Assembly (NCBI GenBank): GCA_016699815.1
Contig: CP065012.1
Span: 1,736,001-1,800,000, forward strand
From: Chitinophagaceae bacterium
GTDB taxonomy: Bacteria; Bacteroidota; Bacteroidia; Chitinophagales; Chitinophagaceae
Direction of reading: 5' to 3'
DNA length: 64,000 bases
Every line of letters begins with the position of its first letter. Positions within the stretch are counted from its first letter, which is position 1. A program made the translations under genes and the position numbers. Below, piece by piece: positions 35,224 to 44,100 of the stretch. The notes beneath the pieces are model-generated. The model saw only the letters and a list, made by a program, of their open reading frames with translations, was not told the DNA's origin and made no database searches.

Positions 35224-36066
35224 ATGGATAAAGTACAGCAACTTAAAGATACGGCAACTCAGGTAAGAAGGGATATTGTAAGAATGGTTCATGATGTTCA
35301 AAGCGGCCACCCTGGCGGTTCTTTGGGTTGTGCCGACTTTCTGGTTGCCCTTTATTTTAATGAAATGAAACTAAATACCCAATTTGCAATGGATGGCATT
35401 GGGGAGGATTTATTTTTTTTAAGTAACGGGCATATTTCCCCCCTTTTTTACAGTGTATTGTCCCGCAGGGGCTACTTTCCGGTTCAGGAGCTCAAAACCT
35501 TCAGGCGCATTAACAGCCGTCTCCAAGGCCATCCTACCACACATGAACAGCTGCCCGGCGTGAGAATGTCAAGCGGATCTTTGGGCCAGGGAATGAGTGT
35601 TGCCATAGGGGCTGCTTTGGCCAAAAAAATTAATAATGATCCTTCAATTGTTTTTTCCCTGCATGGAGATGGAGAATTGGACGAAGGCCAAAACTGGGAA
35701 GCCATAATGTTTGCTGCTCATAAAAAGGTAGACAACCTTATAGCCACTATTGATGTAAACGGTCAGCAAATTGACGGAACTACCGAGCAGGTAATGGCAC
35801 TGCAAAGCCTTAGCGCTAAATTTAAAGCATTTAACTGGACTGTTTTAGAAATGGAGGGTAACCAAATGGAATCAGTTTTAGAAGGCATAAAAAATGCAAA
35901 AACACAACTTGGGAAAAATAAACCCGTAGTAATTTTAATGCGTACCATTATGGGTAAAGGGGTAGATTTTATGGAAGGCTCCCATTTATGGCACGGCATA
36001 GCACCCAGCGATGATCAATTAAAAACTGCTCTTGCCCAATTGCCGGAAACACTTGGTGATTATTAA
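35224..36066 (+). CDS. Transketolase, N-terminal (TPP-binding) half
   Basis: A 280-residue protein equal to the N-terminal half of transketolase. The TPP motif begins HGDGELDEGQNWEA and ends IDVNGQQIDG; HPGGSLG, LSNGH and SSGSLGQGMS are other family motifs. Transketolase moves two-carbon units in the pentose phosphate pathway. In Bacteroidota the enzyme is often split into N and C subunits encoded next to each other. Here the next gene is an FtsB-like gene, so the C half must be elsewhere. Confidence 0.92.
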   Translation: MDKVQQLKDTATQVRRDIVRMVHDVQSGHPGGSLGCADFLVALYFNEMKLNTQFAMDGIGEDLFFLSNGHISPLFYSVLSRRGYFPVQELKTFRRINSRLQGHPTTHEQLPGVRMSSGSLGQGMSVAIGAALAKKINNDPSIVFSLHGDGELDEGQNWEAIMFAAHKKVDNLIATIDVNGQQIDGTTEQVMALQSLSAKFKAFNWTVLEMEGNQMESVLEGIKNAKTQLGKNKPVVILMRTIMGKGVDFMEGSHLWHGIAPSDDQLKTALAQLPETLGDY

Positions 36067-36120
36067 TTAGGGTTAATATTTATAAATTGATTAAATTGCC
36101 ATTAGCTTATCAACTAATCC

Positions 36121-36417
36121 ATGAAAAAATTTATTAGTATTTTAAAGATTTTCAAAAATAAGTATCTTATTGCCCTGGTTTTTTTTGTAGTTTGGATGTT
36201 CTTTTTTGATCCTAAAGACTGGCAGCAATCATATTCCAGAATACAGAAACTCAATAACTTACAGGAAAGTGAACAAAAACTTACCCAGCAGATAACCGAA
36301 ACCCAAAACGAACTTAACCTCCTGCAAACAAGCGCCGAAACCATTGAAAAATATGCCAGGGAAAAGTATTTGATGAAAAAAGACAATGAAGACCTTTTTA
36401 TCGTAAAATCCCGGTAG
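36121..36417 (+). CDS. FtsB/DivIC-family septum formation initiator
   Basis: A 98-residue bitopic protein: one membrane helix (about 14-31), then a coiled coil (about 38-75; many Gln, Glu and Leu) and the motif YAREKYLMKKDNEDLFIV, typical of DivIC/FtsB. It would act in the divisome with FtsL and FtsQ. It follows the transketolase half by 54 bases. Confidence 0.85.
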   Translation: MKKFISILKIFKNKYLIALVFFVVWMFFFDPKDWQQSYSRIQKLNNLQESEQKLTQQITETQNELNLLQTSAETIEKYAREKYLMKKDNEDLFIVKSR

Positions 36418-36518
36418 ATTTTAAAAAAAATCCGTAATTTATGCAATAAAGGTTTTTTTGTACCGTTTATGCTTTTGGATATTGATTGATTACTTCATTC
36501 TTAAAATTTATTTTGGCT

Positions 36519-36752
36519 ATGAATCGCTTTACAAGTGAAGATTTATTACAATACCTGTATAAGGAAACATCTGTAGAAAAAACAGTAGAAATTAAAACTG
36601 CTTTGGAAACAGACTGGGCATTAAGGGAAGAGTTTAATCAACTGGCAGTTTCAAAAGAAATGCTGGATTCGGTTAAAGTACCCAGCCCACGCCAGCAGGT
36701 ATTAGATAATATTCTTAAGTATGCCGAAAAATCAGTTGAAGAACATGCCTGA
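36519..36752 (+). CDS. Small helical hypothetical protein
   Basis: A 77-residue protein (MNRFTSEDLLQYLYKETS at the start) rich in helix-forming residues. It resembles the short N-terminal domain of anti-sigma factors but has no zinc motif or membrane helix. I do not recognise it with certainty. A strong terminator follows. An earlier in-frame ATG at 36486 is less likely. Confidence 0.6.
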   Translation: MNRFTSEDLLQYLYKETSVEKTVEIKTALETDWALREEFNQLAVSKEMLDSVKVPSPRQQVLDNILKYAEKSVEEHA

Positions 36753-36778
36753 TTTTAGCGGTTAATTAAAGAAATTTG

Positions 36779-36807
36779 TCCCTCTGCACTACGGAGGGAT
36801 TTTTTTT
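36779..36807 (+). terminator. Rho-independent terminator abutting the nth start codon
   Basis: TCCCTC (36779-36784) pairs with GAGGGA (36794-36799) across a 9-base loop and is followed by eight Ts ending at 36807, one base before the nth ATG. It ends the transcript of the small helical gene; any readthrough or internal promoter would make it a barrier in front of nth. Confidence 0.75.
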
Positions 36808-37449
36808 ATGACTAAAAAACAACGCTATCAATTTGTAACAAACTATTTTTTAACCCACATGCCCAATGCGGAAACGGAGTTAATTTATAACAATCCATTT
36901 CAACTACTAGTATCGGTAATATTAAGCGCCCAGTGTACCGATAAGCGTGTGAACCTGGTAACAGCAGCCCTTTTTGACCAATTTCCGGATATTCAATCAA
37001 TGTCTCTTGCAGCTGCCGAAGATATATTTCCATTAATTAAAAGTATTTCCTATCCCAATAATAAAGCAAAGCACCTTGTGGGTATGGCAAAAATGCTGAT
37101 AACTGAATTTGCTGGCAAAATTCCTATGCAGGTAGATGAGTTGATTAAACTTCCCGGAGTTGGGCGAAAAACGGCCAATGTTATTACTTCGGTGATTGAT
37201 GAGCAACCCAATATGGCCGTTGATACCCATGTATTTAGGGTAAGCAACCGCATTGGATTAAGCATCGGTGCAAAAACCCCTTATGCCGTTGAAAAACAGC
37301 TTATTGCCGGGTTTCAAAAGGAGTATATTTTCAAAGCCCATCATTGGCTCATATTGCATGGACGTTATATATGTACGGCCCGTAGCCCAAAATGCAGCGA
37401 ATGCGGCCTACAAGCTGCCTGTATTTTTTTTCAGAAACAGTTGAAATGA
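36808..37449 (+). CDS. nth: Endonuclease III
   Basis: A DNA glycosylase/AP lyase for oxidised pyrimidines. The 213-residue protein has the helix-hairpin-helix LPGVGRKTANVI with catalytic K121, catalytic D139 in MAVDTHVFRV, and the Fe-S loop cysteines C189, C196, C199 and C205 (spacing 6, 2, 5). Start and length match the family (E. coli Nth also begins near M-K/T-K). Confidence 0.95.
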   Translation: MTKKQRYQFVTNYFLTHMPNAETELIYNNPFQLLVSVILSAQCTDKRVNLVTAALFDQFPDIQSMSLAAAEDIFPLIKSISYPNNKAKHLVGMAKMLITEFAGKIPMQVDELIKLPGVGRKTANVITSVIDEQPNMAVDTHVFRVSNRIGLSIGAKTPYAVEKQLIAGFQKEYIFKAHHWLILHGRYICTARSPKCSECGLQAACIFFQKQLK

Positions 37450-37523
37450 TGAAATAATTTAAATAATTTTCGTTTTATTTGTACATAATATTTAGCGGCA
37501 TTCGCCTAAATCAAATTTCAAAA

Positions 37524-38459
37524 ATGAAAAAGGGATTTTTAGCAGTGGTTGTATTTGCAGGCCTGGTTTTGTGTTCTCAAAAAGCCAGTGCCCAGTATTA
37601 TTTTTATGATGATCAGTATTATGATAATCCCTGGTTTTTTGAAGTTGGCGGATCTTTAGGCGCTATGAACTGCCTTACCGATATCGGCGGAAAAAAGGGG
37701 ATTGGAAAAAAATTTATTAAAGATTTAAATATGGGTAAAACCCATTTATCCGGCGGCCTCTTTTTGAGCGCTACTTATAAATATGCACTTGGCCTTAGGC
37801 TCGAGGCAGCATTTGGTAAGGTTTCTGCAGATGATAAAGTGCTTGCCGGTATTACCGATATTGCCAAGGAAAGGTTTAATCGCAACACCAATTTCCGCAG
37901 CAGTATAACAGAATTTTCTGCCATAGCAGAAATTCACCCATTGTTTATTTTTATCAACTGGCCATCTAAAGATGAACCACCACCACAATATTCACCTTAT
38001 GTATTAGCCGGGGTTGGTTACTTTTCATATAATCCTCAATCACTGAGTAATGATGGCAGGTGGGTAGACCTGCAACCTTTGCGTACCGAAGGCCAGGGAT
38101 TTGTAGAATACCCATCCAGGAAAATATATAAGTTAAAACAATTGAATATTCCTGTGGGCCTTGGGTTAAAATATGAATTATCGCCACTATTGAATGTAAG
38201 AGGCGAATTTGTGTACCGTATTTTAGGAACAGATTATTTGGATGATGTGAGTACACGGTATATTGATCCGGTTGCTTATACCAATCCTGCAAATAATTTT
38301 CCCATTGCTTTATTGGGAGATGCCCTGGATTTTAGCGACAGGCAAATTGTAAGAAAAACCCTTCCCGGTGGTAAGCGGGGAAGCCCATCAGAAAAAGATG
38401 CCTATTTTAGCTTTAACCTTAAATTTAGCCTCATACTGGGCAGGGAAAGGATACGCTAA
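37524..38459 (+). CDS. Outer-membrane beta-barrel protein (DUF6089-like)
   Basis: A 311-residue exported protein. After a signal peptide (1-24, ending ASAQ) come alternating aromatic and polar strands: FEVGGSLGAMNCLTDIGG, LFLSATYKYALGLRLEAAFG, YVLAGVGYFSYNP and the C-terminal DAYFSFNLKFSLILG. It resembles the DUF6089 family of Bacteroidota. The role is unknown. The ATG at 37524 is chosen because the signal peptide begins there. A terminator follows. Confidence 0.72.
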   Translation: MKKGFLAVVVFAGLVLCSQKASAQYYFYDDQYYDNPWFFEVGGSLGAMNCLTDIGGKKGIGKKFIKDLNMGKTHLSGGLFLSATYKYALGLRLEAAFGKVSADDKVLAGITDIAKERFNRNTNFRSSITEFSAIAEIHPLFIFINWPSKDEPPPQYSPYVLAGVGYFSYNPQSLSNDGRWVDLQPLRTEGQGFVEYPSRKIYKLKQLNIPVGLGLKYELSPLLNVRGEFVYRILGTDYLDDVSTRYIDPVAYTNPANNFPIALLGDALDFSDRQIVRKTLPGGKRGSPSEKDAYFSFNLKFSLILGRERIR

Positions 38460-38481
38460 TAAAATTTTATTTTATATTATG

Positions 38482-38513
38482 AGCCGGTTAATTTTAACCG
38501 GCTTTATTTTTTT
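38482..38513 (+). terminator. Rho-independent terminator of the outer-membrane protein gene
   Basis: AGCCGGTTAA (38482-38491) and TTAACCGGCT (38494-38503) form a near-perfect hairpin, followed by TTATTTTTTT. It lies 23 bases after the stop. Confidence 0.75.
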
Positions 38514-38557
38514 ACCCAATTCCAAACCGGCAATATCTTTTTTTTAAGATAAAATAT

Positions 38558-38588
38558 TTGGCGAAATGAATTTGCTTTATTTACTTTG
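38558..38588 (+). promoter_or_regulatory. Candidate promoter of the membrane protein/winged-helix pair
   Basis: TTG at 38558-38560 and TTACTTTG at 38581-38588 are 20 bases apart. The second box differs from TAnnTTTG at one position. The transcript would start near 38595, 12 bases before the ATG at 38607. Confidence 0.35.
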
Positions 38589-38606
38589 TATTTCAAAGTG
38601 CTTTTT

Positions 38607-39266
38607 ATGAATAAACAACAAAAGTCATTGGCAACGCTGCAAGATATTAAACAGGTAATGGAACGAAGTAGCAGGTTTATAAGCTTAAGTGGATGGAGTG
38701 GCGTAAGTGCAGGAGTTTGCGCATTAATTGGCGCCTGGCTGTCCTATGATTATGTATATGGGCACAAGGACTATTTAATAAACAAACCTGCCGCAATTGC
38801 ATTGGCTATGGCCGAAGACGATAGGATTGTTTTGTATACCTGGTTGTTTTGGATAGCTGTTGGAACTTTGGCTGCTGCTTTATCCAGTGCATTTATTTTT
38901 ACATGGTTAAAAGCAAAAAAGCAGGGTATGCCTATTTGGGGCCACACTGCAAGGCGGTTAATGATCAATGTGAGCATACCTTTAATTGCCGGTGGAATTT
39001 TTTTGTTTAAACTTTCTCAAGCCGGCACCTTTGGCCTCATTGCACCGGGCTGTTTAATTTTTTATGGCCTAAGCCTTATTAATGCCAGTAAATATACTTT
39101 GGGCGAAATACGCTGGCTGGGTTTTGCAGAAGTATTGCTAGGTATTATTAATATCTGGTTTGTAGGAGCGGGCTTATATTTTTGGGCTATGGGTTTTGGT
39201 GTATTGCATATTGTTTACGGCTTTTATATGTGGTGGAAGTACGAAAGAAAAAAAGGAGAGCAGTAA
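38607..39266 (+). CDS. Hypothetical membrane protein with four helices
   Basis: A 219-residue protein. A cytoplasmic N-terminus (MNKQQKSLATLQDIKQVMERS) leads to at least four hydrophobic segments and a basic C-terminus. Similar proteins occur beside small winged-helix regulators in Bacteroidota, sometimes next to creD, which is not found here. Its function is unknown. Confidence 0.65.
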   Translation: MNKQQKSLATLQDIKQVMERSSRFISLSGWSGVSAGVCALIGAWLSYDYVYGHKDYLINKPAAIALAMAEDDRIVLYTWLFWIAVGTLAAALSSAFIFTWLKAKKQGMPIWGHTARRLMINVSIPLIAGGIFLFKLSQAGTFGLIAPGCLIFYGLSLINASKYTLGEIRWLGFAEVLLGIINIWFVGAGLYFWAMGFGVLHIVYGFYMWWKYERKKGEQ

Positions 39267-39303
39267 TTTTTTTTGCACCATTGATAAAAGAGAATTTTAT
39301 GGA

Positions 39304-39603
39304 ATGAATAATCCGATAGGTAATTTAAATAAGTTGTTTGACAGCCGGGTGAGGCTGGGCATTATGAGTGCATTAATGGTAAACCATAGCATAAACTTTA
39401 GTGAATTGAAAGAAGTATTGGGCATTACCGATGGCAACCTGGCCAGCCACCTGAAAGCTTTGGAAGAAAACAAATTAATAAAAGTACAAAAGGGGTTTAT
39501 TGGCCGAAAAACCAACACAACTTATTTCATTACCAAAAGTGGGGAGAAGCTTTTTGCCCTGCACCTTGATGCACTGGAAAAAATGATAAGGCTTACCAAA
39601 TAA
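39304..39603 (+). CDS. Winged-helix transcriptional regulator
   Basis: A 99-residue DNA-binding protein. It opens with NPIGNLNKLFDSRVRLGIMSAL and the recognition region is LGITDGNLASHLKALEENKLI, followed by the wing KTNTTYFITKSGEK, the pattern of ArsR/MarR-like HTH_34 regulators. No metal-binding cysteines are visible. It follows the membrane protein by 37 bases and probably controls the pair. Confidence 0.82.
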   Translation: MNNPIGNLNKLFDSRVRLGIMSALMVNHSINFSELKEVLGITDGNLASHLKALEENKLIKVQKGFIGRKTNTTYFITKSGEKLFALHLDALEKMIRLTK

Positions 39604-39651
39604 TTTTTTTGATTACCTGTTTTTGAAATTCAAAATAAAGTGAGCAATACT

Positions 39652-40137
39652 ATGTATGCATTTATGATTAAACAAAGAGCGGTGCTTTTAATATTTCTTA
39701 CCCACCATATGGCCTTGCCCATTTTAAAGCTTGTACGTAGTCCCGAAAAGTTCCCTTATGCTGCAAAAGACCTGCAAAATTTTTCCGACGGTACACTGGG
39801 CAAAGACCTGGTAAAGTTTTTGGATACAAAAAATTTGCAGTTGCTCACCTTTTATGCAAGGCACGATATGAAACATATATTGCTGGATTATGATGCCTCT
39901 GAAGAGGGCGAAGGACAGCTGCAATGCTTTATGCTGGGCAATGGACATTTTTCATTTCCGGTGGCGGCTACCGTTATTTATTGTTTTGCTACTATGCCCG
40001 AATACTGGGTTTCTTTTCGCAAAGCCTTTAATAGAGGAAGAAAAGCTGTTGCCATTTGTCATTGGAACTGGGTGGAAATATTATCCCAGCCAACACAGGA
40101 ATTAAAAAACAGGATTAATCAAAATATTATTGAATGA
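39652..40137 (+). CDS. Coq4-like protein with intact HDxxHx11E motif
   Basis: A 161-residue protein with H71, D72, H75 and E87 in the spacing HDxxHx11E, the metal motif of Coq4, which takes part in ubiquinone synthesis in mitochondria and some proteobacteria. The rest is helical (LQNFSDGTLGKDLVKFLD; PVAATVIYCFATMPEYW). Bacteroidota mostly use menaquinone, so the role here is probably different. The stop overlaps the dgkA start (ATGA), so translation is coupled. A GTG at 39640 could add four residues. Confidence 0.7.
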   Translation: MYAFMIKQRAVLLIFLTHHMALPILKLVRSPEKFPYAAKDLQNFSDGTLGKDLVKFLDTKNLQLLTFYARHDMKHILLDYDASEEGEGQLQCFMLGNGHFSFPVAATVIYCFATMPEYWVSFRKAFNRGRKAVAICHWNWVEILSQPTQELKNRINQNIIE

Positions 40138-40490
40138 AAAAGTTGAGGGATTCGTTTTCTTATGCAATACGGGGAATAGCTTATTGCATTACAAGCCAGC
40201 AAAATTTAAGGATACATATTGCTGCAATTATTGCTGTAGTTGCATTAGGTTTTTGGCTTAAGGTTACAAATGGAGAATGGTATGCAATACTGCTTTGCTG
40301 TGCCATGGTACTTACTGCCGAAATGATAAATACGGCCATTGAAAAACTTTGTGATGTGGTACACCCGGCCCCGCACCCGAAAATAAAAATTATTAAAGAT
40401 GTGGCTGCAGGCGCTGTGTTGGTTACGGCCATTGCTGCTGCTATTTGTGGCGGAATTATTTTTTTTCCTAAACTCTGTCAATTATTGTAA
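40134..40490 (+). CDS. dgkA: DgkA-family lipid kinase (diacylglycerol or undecaprenol kinase)
   Basis: A 118-residue inner-membrane protein with three helices and the conserved EMINTAIEKLCDVV and KIIKDVAAGAVLV. Members phosphorylate diacylglycerol or undecaprenol, recycling lipids for phospholipid or cell-wall synthesis. It overlaps the Coq4-like gene by 4 bases. Confidence 0.9.
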   Translation: MKKLRDSFSYAIRGIAYCITSQQNLRIHIAAIIAVVALGFWLKVTNGEWYAILLCCAMVLTAEMINTAIEKLCDVVHPAPHPKIKIIKDVAAGAVLVTAIAAAICGGIIFFPKLCQLL

Positions 40491-40491
40491 A

Positions 40492-41154
40492 ATGAAATTA
40501 TTATCAAAATTCGACCAATTGCTTTGGCGCTTACTTACTTTTGTGGGGATATTAATAGTTGCAAGAATTTTGTACAGCGGCAGCATTACTTCCCTGTTCC
40601 TGGTATGGAATATTTTTCTTGCCTGGATACCTTATGTGCTCAGCAGGTTTTTTATGGCTTACCGGAAAAAGCAAAAATGGAAACAATTTGTTTTGTTGGG
40701 TACATGGTTATTGTTTTTTCCCAATGCCCTTTATATAGTTACCGATTTAGTGCATATTGACAGGGAGAGTATGGTGCCCTGGTGGTTTGATGCAGTACTG
40801 CTTTTTTTAGCCTCTTTTATTGGTATTGTACTGGGCTTTGTTTCTTTACGCAAGGCAGAGCGCTACCTGCTTTCTTATTTCTCCCAAAAAATTGTTTCGT
40901 TTCAAATTACTTTATTGCTATTTCTTGGGTCTTTTGGTGTTTACCTGGGCAGGTTTGAACGATGGAACAGTTGGGATGTGGTGCACAACCCACTGGGCTT
41001 GTCGGTAAATATTATGGAGTGTATTTTGTTCCCGGTAGAAAATTACAGGGTATGGGGAATTACCTTGTTGTTTACCCTTACTTTTTATGTTTTGTATTTT
41101 TTTATGAGCAACCTGCCCAAGGCTATCTCTGAAATGAATAATACCGGGCGCTAA
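40492..41154 (+). CDS. DUF1361 membrane protein
   Basis: A 220-residue protein with about seven hydrophobic segments and the DUF1361 elements FLAWIPYVLSRFF, LLFFPNALYIVTDLVH, VPWWFDAVLLF and GVYLGRFERWNSWDVV. The function is unknown. It starts one base after dgkA and ends within a terminator, so it closes the Coq4-like/dgkA run. Confidence 0.8.
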   Translation: MKLLSKFDQLLWRLLTFVGILIVARILYSGSITSLFLVWNIFLAWIPYVLSRFFMAYRKKQKWKQFVLLGTWLLFFPNALYIVTDLVHIDRESMVPWWFDAVLLFLASFIGIVLGFVSLRKAERYLLSYFSQKIVSFQITLLLFLGSFGVYLGRFERWNSWDVVHNPLGLSVNIMECILFPVENYRVWGITLLFTLTFYVLYFFMSNLPKAISEMNNTGR

Positions 41155-41171
41155 CCCGGTTTTATTTTTTT
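41143..41171 (+). terminator. Terminator overlapping the DUF1361 stop codon
   Basis: ACCGGG (41143-41148) pairs with CCCGGT (41155-41160); the loop CGCTAA contains the TAA stop. TTTATTTTTTT follows (41161-41171). It also lies 3 bases before the stop of the convergent large gene. Confidence 0.7.
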
Positions 41172-41173
41172 AA

Positions 41174-44100
41174 TTAAAAATCTAATCCAAGCGAAACATA
41201 AAGTTTGGGCTTGCCTTTAAAAATGCCATCCATTGGCCAGCCGGCATCAAATTTTACAAAATAACCCAGCAGCATGCTTCTTGCCCCAAAACCGTATCCC
41301 CCGGCAAATGGGCCTATGCCGCCAGCTTTCTTTTTAACTATGGCATATTCCGGCAATGGATTACCGCTGCCGTCTACCCTTGTTATCACAATTTCGGGCC
41401 GCTTGAGGCTGTTGTAATTTCCGTTCCAGGCGGTACCTAAATCTATAAACTGTGTAATTTGAAAATTACGTAAAAAAGAATTGCTTGAAATTTTATCAAA
41501 GAAAGTGGAAAGAACCGGAACCCTAAACTCACTGTTGATTACCAGAGCATTATTTCCATTGGCAATATTTTGAATAAACCCACGCATATTTACGGCAAGG
41601 CTTTGAAAGGCATAAGTATTATCATTTGCCGGCTTTACCAATTCATTAAAGTAACGGTAGCTGCCATCATTTTTAATATTGTTGCCAAACATCAGCCAGC
41701 CATCTGACCCGCCGAGGTAATAAATAATTTTTTGCTTGCCCCAGCTAAAATCGCCGGCAACACGGCCAGCCCAAATAAAATCGTTATGTATTGGGTAATA
41801 ATACCGGGCATCAAAGCCTACATTAAACCCAATGGGTTTATCTATAAAATTATTTTTATTTACCTGACGGTTTATTTCTGCGTAGGCTTTGTACCTTAAG
41901 CCGTTCCAAATATTCATTGCCGGGTTTAAACTGTTATCATAAACATATTCCAGCTTTGAAACAGAGTAAAGTTTAAGGTCATCTGGGTAATCAATACTAA
42001 ACCCATCTACGGCTTTCATTACAATTTTGTCGGCACGTATTCCGGTACTGAACCTTACACTACGATTATTGTCAAAAGGATAAGCAATATTTGCCTGGTA
42101 TAGATTGGTGAAACTTTTGGCCGGGTAAAATACAGATTGGAATTGATCGGTAAGGCTAAGGCCCTGCACATTGCGGTAATAAGAAATGCCCCAGTCAATT
42201 CTACGCCTTAAATTTTGAAAGTTTACATACCATTCATTGTCTTTTAAGTTAGTACCTATTCTAAAAGCGCCATTAATTTTTAAATCTTCCAGCAAATCAG
42301 ATGTGCCCAGTTTTATCATTCCATTGAGTACGCTTTCGCTGTTGAGCATAATGGGTCCGGAGCCACCGGAATAAAGCTGGTAGCGGTTAATTAATACGCC
42401 GGTATTAAAAGCTGCAGAGCCAAAATCGGCGGCAAATTTCAATGGCTTGTAGCGGAATAATTTTGCTTTTGCCAATACATTATCTGCTGCAGGTATGCTG
42501 TAATCATCTTTATTAATGTTTAGTGTTATTGGTTGCTGTGCATTGCTATCGGTTTTATTTTTGTCAATGGAGAATTCCGACTGAAAAAGGTCGTCATCTT
42601 TTTTTGTGGTACTGTCTTTTGTGGGTTCTGTATTTAAAGCCGGAGAAGGCAATGATAAAGCCGGATTAATAAGGGTAAGTTCACTTTCTTTCATTAGTTT
42701 TTCGGCATAAAGAGTTGGCCTTGCCGAAATATTTCGTTTATTTAAAGCAACTTCATCAATTTTTAATTTGTATAAATTTTTTGCATCGCTTTGCCGGGTT
42801 ACTTCGCTTACCTGGTTATTGGTTCCGGCTACCCTTGTTTCGGCAATATTACTGGGATAGTTGGAAAGTGGGAAAGTATAAGCCGTATCTTCTGAAATAG
42901 AAACAACGGCAATAGAATCAATATCTGTTTTTTTGTATGCCCTTAATACACTATCCACTTCTGCTTCGGTAGGGTTGCGTAATATTTCATCATTAATAAG
43001 CACTAAGGTATCCAGCCCTGCTTTTGTTGTAGTAAAAAAACCTGCATACCTATTGGCAATACCATTTTCATCGCTTATAAAAGTAAAATGGCTGGTATTG
43101 TATGGCATTGGGTAGCGGGCATTACCATATTTTAAATGGGTAAGTTGCGATATTTGGTTGAGCTCGGGTTTGTCGCCAAAATCGGTTACCAAAAATACAT
43201 TGAAGCGGCTGTTTCCGGGTAATGAGGTATCGCTTCCTTTTGTAGCTGCGCCTGGCCTGTTGCTGCTAAAAATAATTCCGGTTTTATTGGGAAAAGCAAT
43301 AAATGTAGGGTCAATATCATCATATATGTCATTGGTTATTTGTGCAACTTTTGCGTTGGTTAAATTCAGGCTGTAAATATCAGTATGCCCGTTTTTTACT
43401 GCCGAAAGCAAAAGCGTATTGCTGTTTTGCATGTATTTAATATCCTGTACCTGGTCAAACTGGCTGGTAAGGTCAATCTTTGGGTTTTTAATTCCAGTTA
43501 CCACATCATAAACAAATAAGTTGAGTTTTCCTTCTGTAGTATAAAGCACAGAAATACGGGTACCCTTTGGATCCCAGGCCATTAAGGGATAGTTGGGGTT
43601 CATTTCATTTTCAAGTGTACGGTTGCCGTATTTTAAAATAGTTTTATTTTCAAAGTCGTAATTTAAAATTACTCTTACCTGCCCTTTTTTAAACTGGGTA
43701 ACTACGTAAGAGTTGTCTTTTTTGTTTGGGTTTACATTAAAGCGGTAATAATTAAGCCTCGGGCTAATATCGAAGCCATCTATAAAATTTCCTTTGGGAT
43801 AGGCTTTACGTCGGGCAATATCTTTATAATATTTTTCTTCGCTGTACTCCATCATATCTGCAAGTACTTCTTTAAATTTCTTTTTGGTGATTTGCAGGCA
43901 GGCTTTATTGAGGTTTTTGTAAGTTCTGGCCAGGTAAAGAAAATAGGTAACATTTTCTTTTTTATATTTTTCTTCAATATAATACCAAAAAGCATGGCCG
44001 GCCAGCATGGGCCTTTTATAAGCCAATGCTGAAAAATTTTTATAATTGCCGCTTAATATTTCACTTTTATAATCATCATCAAGGTTGCTGCTCCAGTTTT

